From Lunularia cruciata (Eukaryota; Streptophyta; Marchantiopsida; Lunulariales; Lunulariaceae), in the NCBI GenBank assembly GCA_948567375.1, contig OX419758.1, positions 24,867,001 through 24,931,000 of the forward strand: a stretch of DNA of 64,000 bases, given 5' to 3'. The position numbers and the translations under genes are program-made. Positions 11,395 to 22,932 of the stretch are shown piece after piece. Under the pieces are notes generated by a model. That model had not been told where the DNA came from. It saw nothing but the letters and a program-made list of their open reading frames with translations, and did not search any database. How positions within the stretch are numbered: position 1 is the first letter of the stretch; every line of letters begins with the position of its first letter.

Positions 11395-13160
11395 TATTCC
11401 CCCACCGCTAGTTGGTGACGTCCTCATCGCCAGTGAAGCTTCAAACTCTGAAATGGCCACTTGTGCATTCTTGAGGTGAGAAGGAGGTTCCCATATAACA
11501 TCATGAAGGGCATATCCTTTCCAAAGGACTTTGTACTCCATATATTGTTGGCAGCCTTGTTGGATGTGGCGACGTGCAAGGATACAATCAACTTCATACT
11601 CCTCATGATCATTGATAAGGACAAGAGGAGTAGGAGGTTGGACACAAGAATAAAAAGAAGATGGATTAGGGACAAAGTATTTCATCTTGGAAACATGAAA
11701 GATAGGATGGATGTGCATATGACAAGGCAAGGCAAGTTGATAAGCAATAGGAAAGATGATTTGGGTGACATCAAAGTGTCCTATCCAATGAGGAGCACGT
11801 TTATGGACTTGGGTATCAAGTGGGAGGGGTAGGTTACTAGATGAGAGCATGACCTTATCACCAACTTGAAAGGTGAGATCACATCAATAGTGGTATGCAT
11901 ATTATTTCTGATAATTTTGGGCAACAAGGAGGTGAGATTTGGCTTGTTGGAGGGATTGGGATATGGCGGTCAAGAAGGTTGAATTATGAGGGACATAAGA
12001 TGGAAAAGGAGCAAGAAAGAAATCTAGAACAATTGGATCTTGGCCAAAATTAAGGAAAAAAGGAGAGAATTTGGTGCTTGCTTGTTTGGAATTATTGTAT
12101 GCAAACTCTGTAGTTGCAAGACATTCATCCCAATTGGTATGGTGAATGTTGACAAAGGTATGAAGTATATCCTCTAAGGTGCAATTTTCACATTTAGTTT
12201 GTCTATCAATTTGAAGATGATAGGCTGTGGACAAAGCAAGCTTGGTGCTGAGTATCTGGAAGAGTGCTTGCCAAAACTTTCAAGTAAATCAAGGATCATG
12301 GTCGGAGATGAGTACACAAGGCATCTCCATGATGCTTGAAGATAGCATCAAAGTAGATCTATGCCAATGTCAGAGCATCCATGATATCAAAGGTTGCTGC
12401 CAAATGGATTTGCTTACTAAGCTTATCCACAAACCGCACAATTGTTGGGTGACCTTGCTTCATCTTGGGCAAGGACGTGGTGAGATCCAAGCTCACATGT
12501 TCCCATTGAGCAGATGAAATGGGGAGTGGCTGAAGGAGTCCATTTGGTTTTGGCTGCTAACCTTGTTGCATTGGCAACTCTCACACAATCAAACAAACTC
12601 TTGAACATATCATGTCATGTTGGGCCACCACCATTGGCGTTAGAGAGTACCCAAGGTCTTGTCCACACCCATGTGACCAGCAATTGATAAGTCATGGACT
12701 TCTTGGAGGTACACAAGTCAAAGATCACCCTTGGCTAGAACATAAATCCAATTCTCACAAAATAGAAGGCCCTCCTTGAAGGAGAAGGTGTTGTACTCCT
12801 TGTCGCATGCTGCAAGATGACCTTGTACCATTTGAAAGAAAGTATCTTATTGTAGAGCTATCTTAAACTTAATTTGGACCTTGGAGTCAACTAATACCAT
12901 CATAATTGCCACCATGATGAGAGGAAGAGACTTCAAATCAGGTCGTTGTGATAGGGCATAAGTGATGATATGGAACCAACCAATCATGATAAAGTTAGTA
13001 GGGATGACATGGACAAGTTGTCAGGTTTGTACTCAAGTTTGATGTCAAAAAATTGTAGTTACTATTCCCATTATGATGTCGACTCTTCATGTGTTCCAAG
13101 TGTAATATCTGCAACAATGGTTATGATCAGTTCACATGATCACTTGTTTTCCTAAGAGAT
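11395..13160 (-). pseudogene. integrase with C-terminal chromodomain, inverted chromovirus
   Basis: The integrase core is recognisable in minus-strand fragments: STAYHLQIDRQTK near 12,234-12,190 (the region around the third catalytic residue) and EFAYNNSKQASTKFSPFFLN near 12,090. The C-terminal part (11,850-11,359) contains the GPFxVTQI-like segment and a chromodomain, EEYEVDCILARR, YKVLWKGYALHD, then IWEPPSHL, with the Trp/Tyr cage-type residues visible. Such domains are thought to steer integration to methyl-H3K9 chromatin. Upstream parts (12,235-13,160) are frameshifted. Confidence 0.8.
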
Positions 13161-14345
13161 AATGTCTCTATACCTTGGTGACATATACCATTGCTAGTTG
13201 TTCCTGATCTCCAGTAGAGTAATTACTTTCAGCTGTATTTAGTCGATGGAGTACAAAGGCAATGGCATGTAATCCATCTGGGAATTCTTGTTGCAACATG
13301 GCTCCAACCATGAAATTGGAAGCATCAAAATCAACCACACAAGGTAGTTGAGGATCATATGGTTGAAGAATGGGTCTTGAAGACACCATATGTTTTAGCT
13401 TTTGGAATGCTTTTTCATGCTTGGTGGTCCACTGAGAGCTCAAGTTCTTCTCCAAGAGATCAGTTTATGGTGCAACCACATGAGCATAATAGTAGATGAA
13501 TCATTGATAAAAAAATGGCCAATCCATTAAATGCCACTACTTCTGTAGCATCCTTTGGAGTAGGCCAATCAATAATGGCTTTAATTTTCTCCTCTTCCAT
13601 TTTGATCCCCTCCAATGAGATCTTGTGACCCAAAAAGGTAACTTCCTTTTGCCAAAAGGTACACTTCAACTTCTTGCAACAAAAATTTCACAATAAATCA
13701 CGAATGTAGTTGTCTTAGAACTTCTTGCACATGATTCATGTGTTCTACCTTTATCTTGCTATAGATTAAAATATCATCCAAGAACATGACCACGTAACGA
13801 TCCAATAGTCATCCAACACCCAATGCATATGATCCATGGAGAATATTGGAGCTCTCTACTCAAAATACCCATGCCTTGTGCAAAAGGTAACCTTTTGCAC
13901 ATCCTTCCTATCAATGGGGATTTGGCAATAGCCACTGCAAAGATCCAACTTGGAAAAACTATCATGCTCCATTCAATTGATCAAGCAAGTCATCAATTCA
14001 AGGCAAGGGATATGCATTCTTCATTATTTGTTTATTGAGCCCACATTAATCAATATAGAACCAAAGTCCTCCATCCTTCTTTGGAACAAATAGTATTGGT
14101 GCTCCCAAGGAGATGTACTATGTTGTATGAAATCCTTCTCCAACAACTTTGTAAGTGTTGTTTGCAACTCCTCCAATTCCTTTGGTGAGAGTCAATAGAT
14201 TGGTTGACTCATTGGAGTACTCCTTGGCAATAACTCAATCTTGAAGTGCATACCATGATCGGAGGATAATCCCTTTGGTAGATCATCCAAAAACACGTCC
14301 GAAAACTCCTAAACTATTTGATCAACCATTGCTTGATGAGGCCTC
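13161..14345 (-). pseudogene. reverse transcriptase-RNase H, inverted chromovirus
   Basis: Minus-strand fragments read RNase H start VVDFDASNFMVGAMLQQEF (about 13,340-13,280) and the RT-RNase H connection VTFLGHKISLEGIKMEEEKI and PKDATEV (13,669-13,560). The RT palm, with the FLDD-type segment, lies near 13,790 but is frameshifted. The order matches the plus-strand relatives at 17,267 and 25,182. Non-functional. Confidence 0.75.
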
Positions 14346-14413
14346 TAACTCCTCTCAAATTCTCCTTGTGCAATTAGCTTGATCCACATCACAAAAATAG
14401 ACTTATCTTTCTC

Positions 14414-14580
14414 CAAAGCTTGCTCTATGACTGTTTCATTGACAAACTTCCCATCTAGGGACTCTTCTCCCTTCAAAGCTTGCTCCATGGTTGCTTTCTT
14501 GACAAACTTCCAATCTTGGGACTCATCTCCCTTCAAAGCTTGCTCTATGGCTACCTTCCCAAAAAAATTCTCATCCTAAG
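14414..14580 (-). repeat. Three-copy 60-bp tandem repeat in pol linker
   Basis: The unit starting CAAAGCTTGCTC occurs at 14,414, 14,474 and 14,534 with an exact 60-bp period. On the minus strand it encodes repeats of about 20 residues (EQALKGDES-type) between protease and RT. The outer element has a single copy (EQALEENN near 9,115), so this copy expanded. Confidence 0.8.
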
Positions 14581-16202
14581 ATTGACTACTCTTAGGTATC
14601 TTACTTAAAGGTGCCAGACAACCTAATCAGAAATTTTTATCTTGATGTTGTACTTGAATTTGTCATCGGTTCCAATCAAATTGAACCTTATGACGTTCAA
14701 GCCAAGGTAGACCTAGAATGACATCATAGTGTAGAGGTGCCACTATGAACCTCATACACTCTAAATACTCTTTCCCAATCTTGAAGGTAATAGGATGCAA
14801 GGTATGGAATGCAGAACACTTTCTACCATCCGCCATCATCAATCTACTTCCAATTATTGGTTTGATAAGAATACGTAATTCCTTTGCTAATTGCATGGAC
14901 AAGCAATTTTTTGAAGTTCTCAAATCAACCAAAATCCTACAACCATGATCGATATCATGCCTTGCAAGTAAAGCAAACTTGCATACGTCTAGTCTTTGAT
15001 TCCATTGGAATCAATCAAGTTCCCAATAGGTGGCTCAAAAACTCCTATTGAGATTCCTTGTTTCCCTTATCATTTTGCTCCAAAAACTCCATTTGGGCAA
15101 CTTGTCAAGGTCGCCCATTCTTGAGTGGACATTCAGCAATGCAATGTCCAATTTGGCAACAATAGAAACAACCACCATCCTATTGCAAATTTTCTCTATC
15201 TATAGTGCCAAGTGGTCTCTATTGGATTGCATCAATCTCCATTGGTGCATGCTCTTCCACCTATGTGTAGTTTATTAGTAGGTTTTGTGGAGGTTGAGGT
15301 CCTGACTAAGTTGTTACAAGCAAGGAATCAAAATGTTCTGCCAATCGCATGGCTTCCTCCAAGTGTTGTGGCTCTTGCATAGTTATCTCTAATTTGGTTT
15401 GTGATTTCAAACCCCTCACAAATCAATCCAGAGCTTCACTTTCCAGTATATCTAGAATTTGCATGATGGTGTTTTGGAAGTGTGTGATGTAACTTCTTAT
15501 AGAGCCAATATGCTTCAACTCTGCCAACCTATCTCATGTGGCATTTATAGCTTGGAATTGACCAATTATTTCACTCTTGAATTCTTCTCATATCAAGATT
15601 GGTGCAACAATTTTCAGTTTAGCTTGCTCCACCTGGAATCACTACCATAGCTTTTCTACTCTATCAAATTGGTTGGAGGCCAAGAGAATTTGTTTCCATT
15701 CATCTTGAAGATTGGTAGTCTCAAAATAATGTTTGCAATCAAACAAAAAATTCTCCATTAAGCTTGGAAAATTCTTGCCTTCAAAAACCCTAGGTTTTGG
15801 AAATTGGATTTGTTCTTCTCCTTCTCAAACTGGTACTCTCTCTATGTGCTCTTGTCATCAATGATCTCATTCATCCAATAATCAAGTAAGGTGTTGAATT
15901 TGTTGCTACATAGCAATAATAACCTTAGGCATTGCCGCCATGGTTACTACTCTATCAAACCATCCCCAATCTATCTAATTTAGTAAGACGTAGATGCAAC
16001 TTGTCTATCGTTCTCCATAAGTTACAATTGGGAAATACCAAGGGATCCTCAAACAAGGTGATTGTATTCAGAATATCTTGCCCAAAGCGTGAGATGAATT
16101 GTGTGAAACAATGCTTGGGTAGTACTTGGACACAAAAGTCCCAACGGTTTGGTGGAAATGGATTTGGTGATCCATAAATTCCACCCATTCATCCCATTCT
16201 TT
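14581..16202 (-). pseudogene. gag and protease, inverted chromovirus
   Basis: The primer-binding site (16,203-16,214) is followed by GGIYGSPNPFPPNRWDFC near 16,185-16,130. Next come decayed gag and a CX2CX4HX4C zinc knuckle (CFYCCQIGHCIAEC, about 15,135-15,180). The retropepsin region (14,932-14,663) ends DVILGLPWLERHK. The active site appears as VDLRTSKN, where the expected Asp-Ser/Thr-Gly-Ala is degraded. Confidence 0.7.
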
Positions 16203-16214
16203 CTCTAATACCAA

Positions 16215-16412
16215 TGTAAAAGATTAAGACCAAAGAGAGAAATAAGAGAATGGAAGATCACATTGGGACACTTGAATGAGTGAAACTCCAAATGTCTAGC
16301 ATGAGCTTTGGTTTTGATATTTATAGGAAGCATACAAGGCCTTGAGAAGCTTCTTAAGAAGCTTCTTTGAGTGTAAGCCAAGTTAACTAGGAAGCTTCTC
16401 AAGAAGCTTTGT
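16215..16412 (-). repeat. Truncated 5' LTR of inverted chromovirus
   Basis: About 198 bp matching the promoter-to-end part of the 3' LTR at 10,970, including the TATA region (16,318-16,325) and GAAGCTTCTTAAGAAGCTTC-type heat-shock-like repeats. The upstream LTR portion is lost where family S LTR sequence begins. Confidence 0.75.
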
Positions 16413-16940
16413 ATGGACTTGGTAACATCTTTAAATATGTTGTACATGATGGTGTAAGTAGATCAGATAGAGGAATATCCAAAATAGGACTTCCACTAAT
16501 AGGGCAAAAGCCAAAATTGCATCAAAAACTTCAAAGCTAATTTTGAAGGCGTAAAGAAAAGAATTAGGTCTCAAAAAAAGAATTTTTTCCTCCCCTAAGT
16601 GGAGAAAGGTATAGCCTTGACTCCTTGTGTTAATCTTGTTGATATCTTTCTATTGGTCTCTTCCATATTGTTTTGAGCTTCTTAAGGAAGATTCTCAAAA
16701 GATTCTTTATGGTCAAATTTGTTTGACCAACCAAATAGGACAAGGATTGACATGTCCACTAATCCATGCATCTAATCTAAAGGTGTAGCTCATTGACATG
16801 TCATTGATCTATATATCTAATTTAAGGTTGTAGCTCCATTGGAGTGAATCCTCTTTGCTATATTAGAAAGACAAGGTGCTCCTTTGGGATATCAAAACTT
16901 TTTGAGAGTTCCAATCTTTTGTACTTCTTGGGCTATTATA
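16413..16940 (-). repeat. Partial family S LTR, inverted
   Basis: Reverse-complement match to the solo LTRs at 6,473 and 29,313: shared segments near 16,440, the AAAACTTCAAAGCTAATTTT region and the GGTGTAGCTC...CTTTGCTATA block. It ends in a degraded ATTACA tip at 16,940. About 60 bp of its 3' tip is missing at the 16,413 side. Confidence 0.7.
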
Positions 16941-17491
16941 GGTAAGCAACCTCAACAAGCAATGTTGATTAGATAGTGCAAGAGTTTTCAAATGTGTTTT
17001 TGGATCATATTCCAAAAAGGTTACCTTTTGATCAAGGTATGCACTTCAAGATCAAATAATTAAAAGATAGTACTCTTGTGAGTAAACCAATCTATAAGCT
17101 CTCACCAAAAGAGTTAGAAAAGCTTCAAACAACATTGACCAAGTTGTTTGAGAAAGATTTCATATGAAATATTACATCTCCTTGGCAAGCATCAATGCTT
17201 TGTGTACCAAAGAAGGACTAAGAACTTTGATTTGTATTTACTATTGTAGCCTTAATAAAAAAAACCATGAAGAATACATATCTCTTGCCTCAAATTGATG
17301 ATTTGTTGAATCAATTCAGTAGAGCACAATATTTCACCAAGTTGGATCTTCAAAGTGGCTATTGGAAAATTCCCATGGATACTGAGGATGTGCAAAAGAG
17401 TACCTTTTGCATAAGGTATGTGCATTTTGATGAGATGATTTTACCTTCTAGGCTCACTAATGCACCAAATTCTTTTATGGATCAAAGGCCT
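16941..17491 (+). pseudogene. reverse transcriptase, first part, inner chromovirus
   Basis: Starts in the pol linker just before the RT domain (VFLDHIPKR-like), then KELEKLQTTLT and the palm-entry segment KNTYLLPQIDDLLNQ and FTKLDLQSGYWKIPM (17,267-17,400). It breaks at 17,491 at the left LTR of the non-autonomous element; the remaining RT resumes at 21,698. Confidence 0.75.
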
Positions 17492-18453
17492 TGTGACAAC
17501 TTGACAAATATCACTTTTGAGGTAATTAGGTAAGTAAAGTTTGTTCCCATAGAGATACAAGTTAGCAATATCCAAATATGAAGTCAAATAGTAACAAAAA
17601 GTTCTTCTTGAGTTCTTCTTTAATCTCTCAAGTAGAAACCACACCCAAAAGAGAGTAACAAGCACTAGATAGCAGTCTTGTCACAAGTTAACACTCCTTA
17701 ATCACAACTTATTCAATTTTGTCCAAAAAAATCTTGATTGTGATGATTCAGATTCTTCCAAAGACGGCTACTTCATTGCAAAACAACTTCACCTTAGAAT
17801 TGTATTCCACACCTCCATTGAAGGCACAACTTCCTCATTTGAAATTGCTTCACATCAACTCAATACTGCACTCACAAATGAAAAATACTACCAACACTAC
17901 AATTCCTCTCAAATCTATCAAGGCATTGCTTTGATTGATATCCACTCAAGATCAAACACACAAAATGGAATCCAAGATGTAAAATCCAACATCTAACACT
18001 CAGAATTGCACTTCAAATTTCTCCCAACACTCACAAACACACACACACACAGTTGATACTTGGAATTAAGCTCAAGTGACGAGCACTAAGATCAACACTT
18101 TGCTTTATCTATCTTCAAAAATTTAGAATACTTAACAACATAACACTGCAAATGCCACCTTTAAATAGTAAAGCAATGGATAGTTATCTAACTAAAATAC
18201 CATTCTTTAACAATGTTACCAACCTGCAGGTCAAAAATGACAATGCACCTCTTCATATCTCAAAATTGTTACTACTCCAATCCAATGTCAACCTCAACTT
18301 TGGCTTCCAAACCTGATTCTACTTCACATACTTTTTTGACTTTGGACCTATCTAATACTACTAAATCTTCCTCTAATTCTACTACTTTTTCACTTTGAAC
18401 TACAGTTGAGACCTTGGGTAATCTATCCATATCTTTATTTTCTAACCCACTCT
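17492..18453 (+). repeat. Left LTR of family G element
   Basis: About 962 bp, from TGTGACAACTTGACAAATA to AACCCACTCT; aligns over its full length with 20,742-21,697 with substitutions and small gaps. It contains a short CA microsatellite near 18,041-18,050. Confidence 0.75.
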
Positions 18454-19584
18454 TCTCCAATGTCGCAAGTAATTGACCCAAAGACACTTATTGTCTAATC
18501 CTTCATTTCATGTTCAATTATTACTACTATTTCCTCTACTAATTCTATCCTATCTAGAGCCTGAATTGAAATTAAGATCATAGGTATCCTAACACTATCT
18601 TCTTTCCCTACTCTAACTTCTAAGATTACTCGGACAAGACCTCTGAAGTCACCTGCATCTCATGTCTTACTACCTTGGATTGGATCACCTTTTACTTGAG
18701 GCAAAGTCTCTTGACCCAAAGTCGTGTAAACCCAAAGTCACTCAACTACTCCATACGTATACTACAAAAACTTCAAATGCTTGTAACTTCTATTACAAAC
18801 CTCCACACTCAACAATTTTTGTTGCAACATAAAGCCCTAGAGGAGAGACTTCCAATGAGACATAGTAGATACAATTTGGACATGTGGTCATTGAGATACA
18901 AGCCCCAAATTCATCCTAACTTGCAACTTTCATTCCTCGATGAAGTATCCTTATTGTCCTTCCAGTCCAATCCGAGTTCTTCTTCCTCTAACACAAAGTT
19001 GACCTCCTCGGTTCAGATCAAAACACATGCTTCTCCTCATGTCTTTTCCATTTGGGTTCAATTTGATTCCCGTAATGCCTTTCTTCTTTAAAACTTGTCA
19101 AATGCAAGCGTCCCACAAACACCAACTTTAGGTTGAACAAGATGAAGAAAATGACAAAGGCAAAGTTTCCCTGCTTTGATTTGAACAGCATCCTGCACAA
19201 AATAAAAAATCAAAGTGATCTTTGTCAATGCTCTAGTAATTTCCTTCTCTCTATGCTCAATTGGGTCTTCCAAATGGATCACTTCAGCCCAACAAGGATT
19301 TTTGTTGTCTTTCAATACAGCTTTTGTTTAGAGATCCATAGCTTTCCTTCTTTATATTGTAAAATATCTTGTTTTTCTTGTTTTTCTTTCTTTTTGGAAC
19401 ATAGAGAATTGCAAACCAAACAAGGCAATGCCCATTCCAAATCACTCCAAGATTTAAATTCATTGTTTGTGGCCAAGAATCTAAAAGTGACAATTAGAAC
19501 TCAAGGAAATGTATCATTGGATCCACTTTCTCAAGAGATAGGGGGGTTCAAAAATGCTAAGTGATGTTGAACCACAAAGAGTTA
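18454..19584 (+). other. Internal region of family G element, left part
   Basis: Short open stretches only: 138 codons at 18,675-19,091 and 143 codons at 19,133-19,564. Neither resembles gag, protease, RT or any domain I recognise, and codon content is unremarkable. Either a decayed gag-like gene or filler; no function is assigned. Confidence 0.4.
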
Positions 19585-20264
19585 TGGCCTATAAGCCGGT
19601 CTGTCTCTCACTCAGGATGAACCTCTGATGGCTATTATGGTAGTGCACCATGGACTAAGAAGGCAAGGAACTCCAACTCCATCATACTCTTCCAAGGCTA
19701 ACACTCCAAGACTCAAGTCATTGCTCACTAGAGAACTCAATAAGAGAGAGATAGTTGCAAATGAAAGGATGATGAGTACTTCCTCACCCCTTGTTTATAT
19801 ACTTGTGAAATAATTATGTACCAAAGTTACTAATTACCGTAGTAACTCAAGTTACTAGACTAAAGGCAAGTAAAGTCAAAAAGTAGAAAGGAATATCCAT
19901 TCACTAGCATGTGATCTTATCTTGACCCAACCACTAAGTCAAGGATTCCTTCACATGGGCTATCCTTGGACTATAGAAGAATCCAAAACAAAAAGGGTTG
20001 CAAGCCCAAGAGTTCTCAACTCTTTACTCAAAGCCAAACACCTAGGAATAATACCAAGTCAACACACTAGAATCCAAAATAGTGATTCTCATCTTTTCTA
20101 CTTCCTCTAAAGTAAGGTCCTCTCTATCTTAATTATGACTAACTCGAGCTAATCATGAATAATGCAGAAACATCCTTTATCTCTATATAAATAATATCTC
20201 TCAAGTACTTGTAATACCAAGCTAAATATCACAATACCCCACACATGCACAAATGGGTGTTATA
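19585..20264 (+). repeat. Family H insertion, copy 1
   Basis: About 680 bp closely matching 25,702-26,386. Both copies start TGG, run through GTCTCTCACTCA-GATGAACCTC, and end near AAATGGGTGTTA. The matching length and ends suggest a small mobile element or solo LTR. Nested here inside the family G internal region. Confidence 0.7.
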
Positions 20265-20741
20265 GGCTATTGTTAGTTCCAATTCACTCCAAAAACAAGA
20301 TTCCTTGTCAAACTCTTTAGAAGAAGTAGACTCCTTTGGGTCTCGACTTAAATCTTAAACAGTCTCCTCTTGGGATACATATGAAACCTTCTAAATTGGA
20401 TTTGGTATCACCAACCTTGGTTGGCCAAAAATAATCTCCAACATCTTTCCAAGTTATGATTCTTCAATCGTTGGATTGGAGTGCTGTTGGAAATTTTCAA
20501 CTATTTTTCTCTCAAGGGCTTTGGAGTCTTCTTTCTCTTGGTGTTCCTTAAGTTCTTGAGCTTTTCCTCTCAACCTTCTTGCATTCTCTTATTTCTTTTT
20601 GGCACTTTTGTTCTTGAAGGCATTGAAATTGGGCTGCTCTCTATGATATACGGTGTACAAAGTCCGATAGTGGGTTTCCTTGATGACATCCACTACTAAG
20701 ACATGCAAAAAAAACTTTATATCCTTCCACTCCCAATGAAT
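20265..20741 (+). other. Internal region of family G element, right part
   Basis: About 480 bp with no convincing coding sequence; it ends in an A-rich run (near 20,707-20,714) and TCCCAATGAAT before the right LTR. Confidence 0.4.
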
Positions 20742-21697
20742 TGTATGTTCGGCAAATATCACTTTTGCAGTAATCAGGTAAGTAAAGTTTGTTCTCATAG
20801 AGATACAAGTCAACAATATCCAAATATGAAGTCAAATAGTAACAAATAGTTCTTTTTGAGGTCTTCTTTAATCTCTCAAGTAGAAATCACACCCAAAAGA
20901 GAGTAACAAGCACTAGATAACAGTCTTGTCACAAATTAACACTCTTTAATCACAACTCATTCATTTCTGTCCAAACAAATCTTGATTGTGATGATTCAAA
21001 TTCTTCCAAAGACTGCTACTTCACTACAAAAAAACTTCATCTCAGAATTGTGTCCACTCCTCCATTGAAGGCACAACTTTCTTGATCAAAATTGCTTCAC
21101 ATCAACTCAACGTTGCACTCACATATATAGAATACTACCAACACTACAATTCCTCTCAAATCTATCAAGGCATTACTTAGAATGCTATCTACTCAGGATT
21201 TTACACACAAAATGGAATCCAAGATGTAGAATCCAACATCTAACCCTCAAAATTGCACTTTAAATTTCTCCCAACACTCACAAACACACACATAGAGTCA
21301 ATACTCAGAATTATGCTCAAGCAATGAGTAGTGAGATCAGCACTTTACTTTATCTTTCTTTAGAAATTTGGAATACTTAACAATATAACACTTTAAATGC
21401 TACCTTTAAATAGTAGAGCAATGGACAGTTATCTAACTAAAATATCGTTCTATAATAACATTACCAACCTGTAGATCCAAAATAACAATGCACTCTTCAT
21501 ACCTCAAAATTATTACTACCCCAATCTGATGTCAACCTTGACTTTGGCTTCCAAACCAGATTCTATGTCACATACTTTTTTGACTTTGGACCTATCTAAT
21601 ACTACTAAATCTTCCTCTAATTCTACTACTTTTTCACTTTGAACTGCAATTGAGACCTTGGGTAATCTATCTATATCTTTATCTACTGACCCACTCT
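20742..21697 (+). repeat. Right LTR of family G element
   Basis: About 956 bp, TGTATGTTCGGCAAATATC to GACCCACTCT, the direct-repeat partner of 17,492-18,453. The many differences between the two point to an old insertion. Confidence 0.75.
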
Positions 21698-22353
21698 ATT
21701 AGATTGATACATGGTAATGTTCTTGGATGATATTTAAATCTACAATAAGACAAAAGGAGAACACAAGAATCATATATAAAGGTCCTAAAACAACTCCACC
21801 AATGGAAGTTTTATTACAAGAAATCAAAGTTTATCTTTTTGCAAAAGAAAGTATTTTTCTTAGGTCATAATATCTCATTGGAAGGAATCAAGATGGAAAA
21901 GGAGAAAATCAAAGCCATTACTAATTTGCCTACTCCTAAGGGTACCACAAAAGTGCAGTCATTTGATAGATTGGCAATCTTTTATCCACAATTCATCCAC
22001 TACTATGCTTGTATGACCACACCATTGACCAATCTCTTTGAGAAGACATCAAGTTTTCAAAGGACTACCAAGCATAGAGAAATATTCAAGAAAATATAGC
22101 ATATGGTTTCTTCACAACCCATCCTCTAACCATATAATCCTCAACTACCTTATGTGGTTGATTTTAATGCTCCTATCTTTATTATTGGAACTATGTTGTA
22201 GTTAGAATTTCTAGATGGATTGCATCCCATTGCCTTTGTGTCTTGCCAATTAAACATCATAGAAAGGATTTACTATGCTTGGGATTGAGAAAAACTACCA
22301 ATGGTATATGGCATAAAGGTATGGAGATCTTATCTCTTGGAGAAATAGGTGAT
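21698..22353 (+). pseudogene. reverse transcriptase (end) and RNase H, inner chromovirus
   Basis: Continues the RT broken at 17,491: FFLGHNISLEGIKMEKEKI (21,850-21,910) is the RT thumb/connection, followed by decayed RNase H (VDFNAPIF near 22,150). It stops at the family S LTR at 22,354. Confidence 0.7.
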
Positions 22354-22932
22354 TGTAATACCAATAGCTAGACATATTATGTAAAGATGGAAATTGGCTT
22401 GGTAACATCTAGAAAGATGTTGTATATGATGAACTAAGTACATCAAATAGAAGTGTCACCAAAAGAGTACTTCTACTAATAGAGTAGGAGCCAAAAACAC
22501 CCTAAGAACTTCAGAGTCAATTTTGGAGACCTAAATAGATGAATTAGGCCCCAAAATGGAAACAATCTTCTCCCTCCAAGGGGAAAAGCTTACATCTCCA
22601 TCCACCATTTGTCTCATTGAGAGCTTTCCAAGGGTACTTCACTCATGCAATTTTGAGCTTCTTATAAGAAGATTCTCAAAAAATTCCCTCTTGTCAAGTT
22701 TGACCAACCAGATAGAACAAGGACCAACATGTCACCAATCCATGCAACTAATCTAGGGGTGGAGCTTGTTGACATATCACCAATCTAGATATCTAATCTA
22801 AGGGTAGAGCTTCCTTTGAAGAGATCCTCTTTGCTATATAATAAAGACAAGGTATCCCTTTGGGGCATTGGAGTATTGAGTGTGAAACTTTGTATTTTCT
22901 CTTGGGGGTTCTCTTATCCTTGGAGTATTGGA
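22354..22932 (-). repeat. Family S solo LTR, inverted, with GTGAT target duplication
   Basis: 579 bp beginning TGTAATACCAATAGCTAG, the exact reverse of the family's 3' tip. Flanked by GTGAT at 22,349-22,353 and 22,933-22,937. Removing insert plus one repeat restores the element reading (compare 26,810). Confidence 0.8.

Larger units (their letters stand above)
10970..16412 (-). mobile_element. Inverted chromovirus copy, the best preserved of this family
   Basis: Minus-strand order: 5' LTR (16,412-16,215, its start truncated), primer-binding site TTGGTATTAGAG (16,214-16,203), gag, zinc knuckle, protease, a repeated pol linker, RT, RNase H, integrase, chromodomain, polypurine tract (GGGGGAATA), 3' LTR (11,394-10,970). 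About 5.4 kb. Long open stretches remain (e.g. 163 codons across the chromodomain), but no reading frame is intact through pol. Confidence 0.85.
17492..21697 (+). mobile_element. 4.2-kb non-autonomous LTR element (family G)
   Basis: Two direct repeats of about 960 bp (17,492-18,453 and 20,742-21,697) enclose 2.3 kb with no reverse transcriptase, protease or integrase. It lies inside the RT of the inner chromovirus: the host reading stops at the left edge and resumes at the right edge in ATTAGATTGATACATGG. The tips begin TGT; the other ends are less clear and no clean target duplication was found. Without enzymes of its own it would need mobilisation in trans. The internal 680 bp at 19,585-20,264 is itself a further insertion. 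Confidence 0.7.

Noticed and set aside
18041-18050. CA microsatellite
   Set aside because: Very short run with no sign of function; mentioned only as part of the LTR.
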